Assembly: GCA_002418205.1 (NCBI GenBank)
Contig: DIDP01000035.1
Span: 40,259 to 104,258 of the forward strand
DNA: 64,000 nt
Source of the DNA: Anaerolineales bacterium UBA5797
GTDB lineage: Bacteria > Chloroflexota > Anaerolineae > Anaerolineales > Villigracilaceae
Reading direction: 5' to 3'
The notes under the pieces were generated by a model. It made no database searches. It saw only the letters and a program-made list of their open reading frames with translations, and had not been told where the DNA came from. Made by a program: the position numbers and the translations under genes. Position 1 is the stretch's first letter; each line of letters starts with the position of its first letter. Below are positions 59,169 through 64,000 of the stretch, piece by piece.

Positions 59169-60251
59169 TCACGGCGGAGGCGGTCTGGTTTCCATCTCCC
59201 AATCCGTGAGATATTGCGGCGCGCCATCCTTGTATAAAAGCAGGGCGATCCAGGTGCCATTCGACAACCTTCCCCATACATTCGAACCGGAAGGCTGGTA
59301 ATCGACGATCCTGATGGTATCACCTTCCAACAGTTCCTTGCCGGTGGGTTTGCCGTCAACTTCGGGGGTCCTTCTTATATCCTGTGTGACCTTCGCAGTG
59401 ACGACCCTGGGAAGGGTTGGAAACGGTTCCAGGCGTTCCAGTGGAATCCAGACGGGCGCACTCGATACCAGAGGCCAGTAGATTGCTCCCGGCGGGGGGT
59501 TGACCCAATAGGTGGTTTTTTTATCACGGTTCCATCCCACCACGACAAATTTATGAATGACCTCGGGGTTCGTCATGTAGTTGACGTTCTTGAGCGGTCC
59601 CGGGCTGAGATAATTCAGTGTATGGACCCTTGCCCAGCCTCCCGATAGCGCATCAACAGCAACAACGTTCCCCCCCATGGTGAGGCTTTCCAACTGGGGA
59701 AACCCTGCCCCATTGAACAAGGCGGTATTCTTCGCCTTCAGGTAGCGCAGTTTCTGTTTATCCTTATTGTTCAGGGCATTGATATAGACTTCCCAGTCGC
59801 CATCCACTTTCGTTCTATTCGTCCCGGCAGTCATTTTTGTTGCAACGAACAATGGCACCACCTCAGGTGTTTGCAGACCGGAGCCGCCCCAGTCCTTGGC
59901 GGCAGTGCGCGATTTGTAATCGTATGTTTCGAGCTGGTTATCGTGTTTTACGCGGAAGTATTGGGTGCGCAGGATTGGGGTGGGCGATGGGATGATGAAG
60001 GTTTGAAACGGTGTTGGGGTCGGGCCCGGCGTAAATGTACTCCGAGGCGTGGGTGTAAAGGTGGTCGTCGCCGTGAATACCGGCAATGCCGCAGCAGTCT
60101 GTGTGTAGGCAGCATTGGCGGTTTGCGCGATATACAAATTGACGGCGTTGGGATCGAGCGGAGGCACTGGCGTGACCATGGCGGGCGCGCATGCCATGAC
60201 CAATGCCAGGGCTATGAACCATAGCAGTAATTTTTTTCCGGATTTTGCCAT
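59169..60251 (-). CDS. Lipoprotein with Thr/Pro-rich linker and C-terminal SH3-like part
   Basis: A 360-residue exported lipoprotein. The signal peptide ends ALVMAC (lipobox). A Thr/Pro-rich low-complexity linker (TPTPRSTFTPGPTPTPFQ) follows, then a folded domain. The end (VTAKVTQDIRRTPEVDGK, GDTIRIVDYQPSGSNVWGRL) looks like a bacterial SH3 domain that could bind cell-wall material. No named family for the middle part. Confidence 0.8.
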   Translation of the reverse strand: MAKSGKKLLLWFIALALVMACAPAMVTPVPPLDPNAVNLYIAQTANAAYTQTAAALPVFTATTTFTPTPRSTFTPGPTPTPFQTFIIPSPTPILRTQYFRVKHDNQLETYDYKSRTAAKDWGGSGLQTPEVVPLFVATKMTAGTNRTKVDGDWEVYINALNNKDKQKLRYLKAKNTALFNGAGFPQLESLTMGGNVVAVDALSGGWARVHTLNYLSPGPLKNVNYMTNPEVIHKFVVVGWNRDKKTTYWVNPPPGAIYWPLVSSAPVWIPLERLEPFPTLPRVVTAKVTQDIRRTPEVDGKPTGKELLEGDTIRIVDYQPSGSNVWGRLSNGTWIALLLYKDGAPQYLTDWEMETRPPPP

Positions 60252-60373
60252 TCTTCCTATTTCTCACAAACCTGGGGAAATGTCAATCGCAAGGAGGATG
60301 GATGATCCGCCTCACAGGCTGCGGGGCACTACAAATCATTCGTTGCAGGATACCACAATATCATGCCCATCGA

Positions 60374-60736
60374 TCATCTTTGTCTCAACAGCCAGACAAT
60401 ACGATCATACGAAATGACGTAATGGAAAAGGACAATGCCGCCAAGGATCCAGCCTGCCTTCGCTGCGCCTGTATCGAACAGGCTCCATATCGCAAAACCA
60501 AAGAATAGGATTTCGATGAACAATCGAACAATCCCTGACACTTTGACGCGCGGAGCACCGCCATCGCCCGGGACGCGGAATGCACCCCAGATGATCGCTG
60601 CCATGAGCGGTAGACCGACCGCCAGCAAGTAGCGGAGGATTCCTCCCGATTGCAGCCAGCCCCATCGACCAATAAGGTACAAGGCGGCAAGTTCCAAAAA
60701 GAATCGTAGCGCGAGATTGATCGGGTTTTGTCCCAT
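60374..60736 (-). CDS. YrdB/DUF2568 membrane protein
   Basis: A 120-residue protein with four membrane helices (LALRFFLELAALYLIGRWGW, AIIWGAFRVPGDGGAPRVKV), typical of the DUF2568 family. The function is unknown. The ATG at 60736 (MGQNPINLAL) is the family start, used instead of 60766, and lies 1 base after the ywbE stop codon. Confidence 0.87.
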   Translation of the reverse strand: MGQNPINLALRFFLELAALYLIGRWGWLQSGGILRYLLAVGLPLMAAIIWGAFRVPGDGGAPRVKVSGIVRLFIEILFFGFAIWSLFDTGAAKAGWILGGIVLFHYVISYDRIVWLLRQR

Positions 60737-60737
60737 G

Positions 60738-60932
60738 TCAGTCCACAATCTCCTTGACGCGGCCAACCTGCCCGTTCTCCAAACGGACCTTGATGCCGTG
60801 CGGGTGGTTCGGGGATTTGGTGAGGATGTCTTTCACGACACCCCGGGTAAGTTTGCCGGTACGCTGATCCTGTTTCAAGACGATCAAAACGGTCAGGCCG
60901 GGTTTGATATCGGAACGTTTCTGTCCATTCAT
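60738..60932 (-). CDS. ywbE: YwbE-family protein (DUF2196)
   Basis: A 64-residue protein nearly identical in pattern to Bacillus YwbE: MNGQKRSDIKPGLTVLIVLK, DQRTGKLTRGVVKDIL, SPNHPHGIKVRL, NGQVGRVKEI. The function is unknown; the fold is a small beta barrel. It lies between the penicillin-binding protein and DUF2568 genes on the same strand. Confidence 0.92.
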   Translation of the reverse strand: MNGQKRSDIKPGLTVLIVLKQDQRTGKLTRGVVKDILTKSPNHPHGIKVRLENGQVGRVKEIVD

Positions 60933-60939
60933 GGCAGGT

Positions 60940-63900
60940 TCACGGAGAAGTGGGGGTCGCGGTTGGCGGCTGGACCGTCGGTGTTTCGGATGGGAATGGT
61001 GTCATCGTGTTGGTTGGAGTCGGGGACACCGGCGTATTGGTCGGGATGGCAGTGGCAGGGATGTTTGTATTAGTGGCCGTTGGGAGGTCGGTCGGCGGGA
61101 CCAGAGTCGGGGTGAGGGTCGGTTCCGGGGTTGGCGTGGGCAGGTTGAAGGTCAGAACGACGCGTTTTTCAGCGTAGAAGTCCTCTCCGTTCATGAGGTA
61201 GAGCCGCAGTGTGACCATCGACTCCTGTACATCCTCCAGGTTCCAGGTATAGATCGTATCAGGCTGTTCGAATTTATTGCGACCCTCGGCAAGCACCGTC
61301 CATTCGGAGGGATCATCGCCTCTGCCGTATTCGAGCCGCCAGCCGGTGAAGCCGCCTTTTGTGACATCGATGACGGCTTTGATGTTGAGCGGTGTGCTGG
61401 TGATGGTCTCGTTATCGTTGAGATTGCTGAACTCAAGGATCGGGCGCGGGTCATCCGAACTGCACTCGCGCTCGGGCGCATAGAAGGGGTTGCGCGGCAG
61501 GTCGTTCGATTCGAGCCAGGCGCGTCCATCGCCGGTCTTGAACCACTTGCGCGCCCATTCGTCGGTGAGGTTCATCACCAGTTCCTTCTCTGCGAACTCT
61601 TCACAGGCGTTGCCGGCGATCAAACCCGTCCATGTATCGATGGTGGTCTGGACGAGCAGGTCCTTGCTGCGCGGCAGGGGGAGTTGGTCGCTGGCGTAGT
61701 ATTCAGTGCGTTGACCGCCCCGGCACCATTGGGAGGGTTCCGTGCCGGAGATGGAGCAGATGATCCTGTCGGTGATGCCCGGCGGGATGATAAAAGGAGT
61801 CGGATTGCCATTGCTGACAATGGGCTCGGCAAACTGCATGAACTGCGACCAGATGGGCGCCGCGCCCGACAACCCGGTCGTATTGATCATCGGGGTGTAA
61901 TCGGCGTTTCCAACCCACACGCCCGTGACAAGGTCGGGCGTATACCCGAGAGTCCAGTTATCGCGGAAGTCGTTGGAGGTCCCCGTTTTCGCCGCGACCT
62001 GGAACGGCAGGTTGAGCACGGAATTGCGCCCGAACATCCACGAACGTGCATCGTTATCGGAAAGGATGGAGGAGATCAGGAAGGCGTGTTCGGGACGAAT
62101 GACCTGTTCGCCCGCGGGCGGCTGGTATTCGTCAATGACATTGCCTTCGAAGTCCACGATCTTCAGGATGGCAACCGGCGGGACCTTTTTGCCTCCGTTC
62201 GCGAACACGGAAAAAGCGGAGGTCATTTCCAACAGGCTGACATCGCCGCCGCCGAGCGTCAGGGACAAGCCGTAATCTGGTCTCGTTAAACTGGTGATGC
62301 CCAGCCGTTCAGCCATGGCGATCATGCCGTCTTTCTCGGGCGTGTTCGGATCATCGTAGATGCCGACGAAATTCAACGTTTTCACGGCGGGCACGTTGAA
62401 CGAGTTGGACAACGCCGTACGGACGGTCACGCCGCCGTGGAACCTGCCGTCATAGTTCACCGGTTTGTACGGTTCACGCGGGTCATTGGGATCGCCGGAG
62501 GGCGGGAACTCGCTCGGCACATCCCAGATCAGCGTGGAGGGCGTCCAGCCTTTTTCGAACGCGGCAACGTACGTGATGGGTTTGATGGACGAGCCGGGCT
62601 GGCGCGTGGGGCTGTTCGCCATGTTGACCTGCCCGGAGATGGCGTCATTGTTGAAATCGGGCGAACCGACCATCGCCAGTATCTCGCCTGTGGATGGCTT
62701 GATCGCGACCAGCGCGCCGTTCTTGGCGTTCTTATCGGCAAGCTGAGCCACCTGTTCGGTGACCAGCCGCTGGGCTTCGTTCTGGAGCGTCGGGTCGAGC
62801 GTGGTGTAGACGATGAAGCCCGAACGATAGATGGTCTGCGCGTCGTATTTCTTTTCCAGTTCGGCGCGGACAAAATTGACCCAATGCGGATAGCGCGCAT
62901 TGATATTGGGCGCAACAAAGTTATGGACCTTCATTTCGTTCGCCGCATTCGCCGCCGCAACCTGATCCACACAAATGGGCACTTCGCTGTTGCTGACGGT
63001 GATACACCCATCCGTTTGACTCAGTCCGAACATCAGTACCAGCACCTGTTGTTGACGCGCCAGCGCCACATCGCGGTTGGTGTATACATCGTAGGTCGCA
63101 GGCGATTGTGGAAGCCCCGCAAGGAAGGAGGCCTCGGCAAGCGTCAGTTGGTTGGCGGTCTTGCCGAAATAGGTTTCCGCCGCGGCCTCGATGCCATAGG
63201 CGAGATTGCCGTAATAGATCTCGTTGAGATACAACTCAAGGATCTCATCCTTCGAGTAACGGCGCGTGATCTCCGCCGCGAGGATGATCTCGCGCGCCTT
63301 GCGCGTGTAGGTCCGTTGGGCGCGTTCCTCGGGGGATAGCAGGAGCGCGCGCGCCAGTTGCTGCGTGATGGTGGATGCGCCGCCGCCCTGCCCATCTGTG
63401 CGGTAGTTTTCCCACAAGGCGCGGAGGATCGCCCACGGATCAAAGCCCGGGTGGGTGTAAAAGTCCTTGTCCTCGGTGGCAATCGTCGCCGCGAGGAGAG
63501 CCGGGGAGATCCTGTCGAGGGTCACGTAGGTCCGGCGTCCGGCGTTCGGGTCGAGGATCTCATAGAGCAGATTCCCGTTCCGGTCCAGGATGCGGGTGGT
63601 CTCGAACTGCGAGGCGCGGTTCTTTAAATCGTCCACGCTGGGCAGGGTGCGCGCGATGCGGTAATAGGAAAAAAGCAAAGCTGAGCCGCCGATGATGGCA
63701 AGGATGACCAGACCGAACAACCCAAAAATGAACACGCGCAGGAGACAGCCCAGGCTGTTCTTCCAATCGATGTTAATGGTCGGTGGGACAGTGGGCGGCG
63801 GAGGCTGGCTCGGTCGCGGCGTGGAAGCCGCGCGCGTCTGTGCATTCCCCGGGCGGCTGTTCGATTCGTAAGCCGCAGGCGTGACGCGCGTGCTGTCCAG

Positions 63901-64000
63901 GTCCACCTGGTCGACGCGGCGCGGCAGGGGCAGGTTATCCTTGTCCAATGCGATGGGCGGAGGCGGCGTGGGCGTCCGGTGCGGCGCGCTGGCGCGCGTG
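60940..64000 (-). CDS. Class A penicillin-binding protein (1A-type), 5' end beyond the window
   Basis: At least 1019 residues; the frame stays open to the right edge, and the only start in the window is a TTG (63948) without support, so the true start is probably outside. A Pro-rich cytosolic part, one membrane helix, the GT51 glycosyltransferase domain (ATEDKDFYTHPGFDPWAIL, GGASTITQQLARALLL) and the transpeptidase domain (QPGSSIKPITY with the active Ser, AAKTGTSNDF) follow. The last 70 residues are a Thr/Pro-rich tail. It builds and cross-links peptidoglycan outside the membrane. Confidence 0.93.
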   Translation of the reverse strand, partial: TRASAPHRTPTPPPPIALDKDNLPLPRRVDQVDLDSTRVTPAAYESNSRPGNAQTRAASTPRPSQPPPPTVPPTINIDWKNSLGCLLRVFIFGLFGLVILAIIGGSALLFSYYRIARTLPSVDDLKNRASQFETTRILDRNGNLLYEILDPNAGRRTYVTLDRISPALLAATIATEDKDFYTHPGFDPWAILRALWENYRTDGQGGGASTITQQLARALLLSPEERAQRTYTRKAREIILAAEITRRYSKDEILELYLNEIYYGNLAYGIEAAAETYFGKTANQLTLAEASFLAGLPQSPATYDVYTNRDVALARQQQVLVLMFGLSQTDGCITVSNSEVPICVDQVAAANAANEMKVHNFVAPNINARYPHWVNFVRAELEKKYDAQTIYRSGFIVYTTLDPTLQNEAQRLVTEQVAQLADKNAKNGALVAIKPSTGEILAMVGSPDFNNDAISGQVNMANSPTRQPGSSIKPITYVAAFEKGWTPSTLIWDVPSEFPPSGDPNDPREPYKPVNYDGRFHGGVTVRTALSNSFNVPAVKTLNFVGIYDDPNTPEKDGMIAMAERLGITSLTRPDYGLSLTLGGGDVSLLEMTSAFSVFANGGKKVPPVAILKIVDFEGNVIDEYQPPAGEQVIRPEHAFLISSILSDNDARSWMFGRNSVLNLPFQVAAKTGTSNDFRDNWTLGYTPDLVTGVWVGNADYTPMINTTGLSGAAPIWSQFMQFAEPIVSNGNPTPFIIPPGITDRIICSISGTEPSQWCRGGQRTEYYASDQLPLPRSKDLLVQTTIDTWTGLIAGNACEEFAEKELVMNLTDEWARKWFKTGDGRAWLESNDLPRNPFYAPERECSSDDPRPILEFSNLNDNETITSTPLNIKAVIDVTKGGFTGWRLEYGRGDDPSEWTVLAEGRNKFEQPDTIYTWNLEDVQESMVTLRLYLMNGEDFYAEKRVVLTFNLPTPTPEPTLTPTLVPPTDLPTATNTNIPATAIPTNTPVSPTPTNTMTPFPSETPTVQPPTATPTSP

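Noticed and set aside
1..64000. tRNA, rRNA and CRISPR
   Set aside because: No T-arm consensus with matching stems, no rRNA-like stretch and no regularly spaced direct repeats were seen by reading; short ncRNAs could still be missed.

Overview
The window looks like a chromosomal segment of a Chloroflexota bacterium, most likely class Anaerolineae. This is an inference from gene content and style. It carries a HerA/NurA pair, a DUF951 gene next to a diacylglycerol glucosyltransferase, exported proteins with Pro/Thr-rich tracts, several genes whose -10 box sits right in front of the ATG, and many intergenic hairpin repeats. GC is moderately high by eye, except for an AT-richer patch at about 19.35-21.55 kb and the 3' half of the TIR gene. 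I saw no rRNA, tRNA, CRISPR array or transposase.

Layout. 0.2-9.3 kb: an NB-ARC/LuxR regulator, then a thiol and stress block (GroES, glutaredoxin, TlpA-like thioredoxin, protein disulfide oxidoreductase, two OsmC proteins, rhodanese) around an ECF sigma factor and a zinc-binding anti-sigma factor, plus a steroid-reductase-like/SDR pair. 9.5-16.5 kb: small hypothetical genes, then a minus-strand locus nurA - HAS-barrel-like gene - K+ channel - herA, followed by a BrnT/BrnA and a VapB/VapC-like toxin-antitoxin module. Each module is bounded by extra in-frame copies of the herA 3' end. 16.6-25.8 kb: a SIMPL lipoprotein, a beta-hydroxyacid dehydrogenase, a YitT protein, an AviRa-like rRNA methyltransferase with an AT-rich lipoprotein, a YhhN protein, and the run EamA transporter - GT39-like gene - era. 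26-29.2 kb: a 1036-residue TIR / helical-repeat / polytopic membrane protein. 29-36.5 kb: housekeeping genes, including tsaE-tsaB-rimI, a family-4 uracil-DNA glycosylase, MscS and a diacylglycerol glucosyltransferase. 36.6-53.8 kb: a surface-polysaccharide cluster (sugar-nucleotide enzymes, flippase, glycosyltransferases, large membrane proteins). 53.9-64 kb: a PlsY-like gene, degV, recG, coaD, a coiled-coil gene, a lipoprotein, DUF2568, ywbE and a class A penicillin-binding protein that runs off the right edge.

The polysaccharide genes form a coherent pathway: UDP-hexuronate, GDP-4-keto-6-deoxymannose and dTDP-4-keto-6-deoxyglucose precursors, sugar transfer on lipid carriers, flipping, and transfer outside by GT-C-like membrane proteins. 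The most unusual features are the herA 3'-end copies that bracket the two toxin-antitoxin modules, the ion channel inside the HerA/NurA locus, and the TIR membrane protein.
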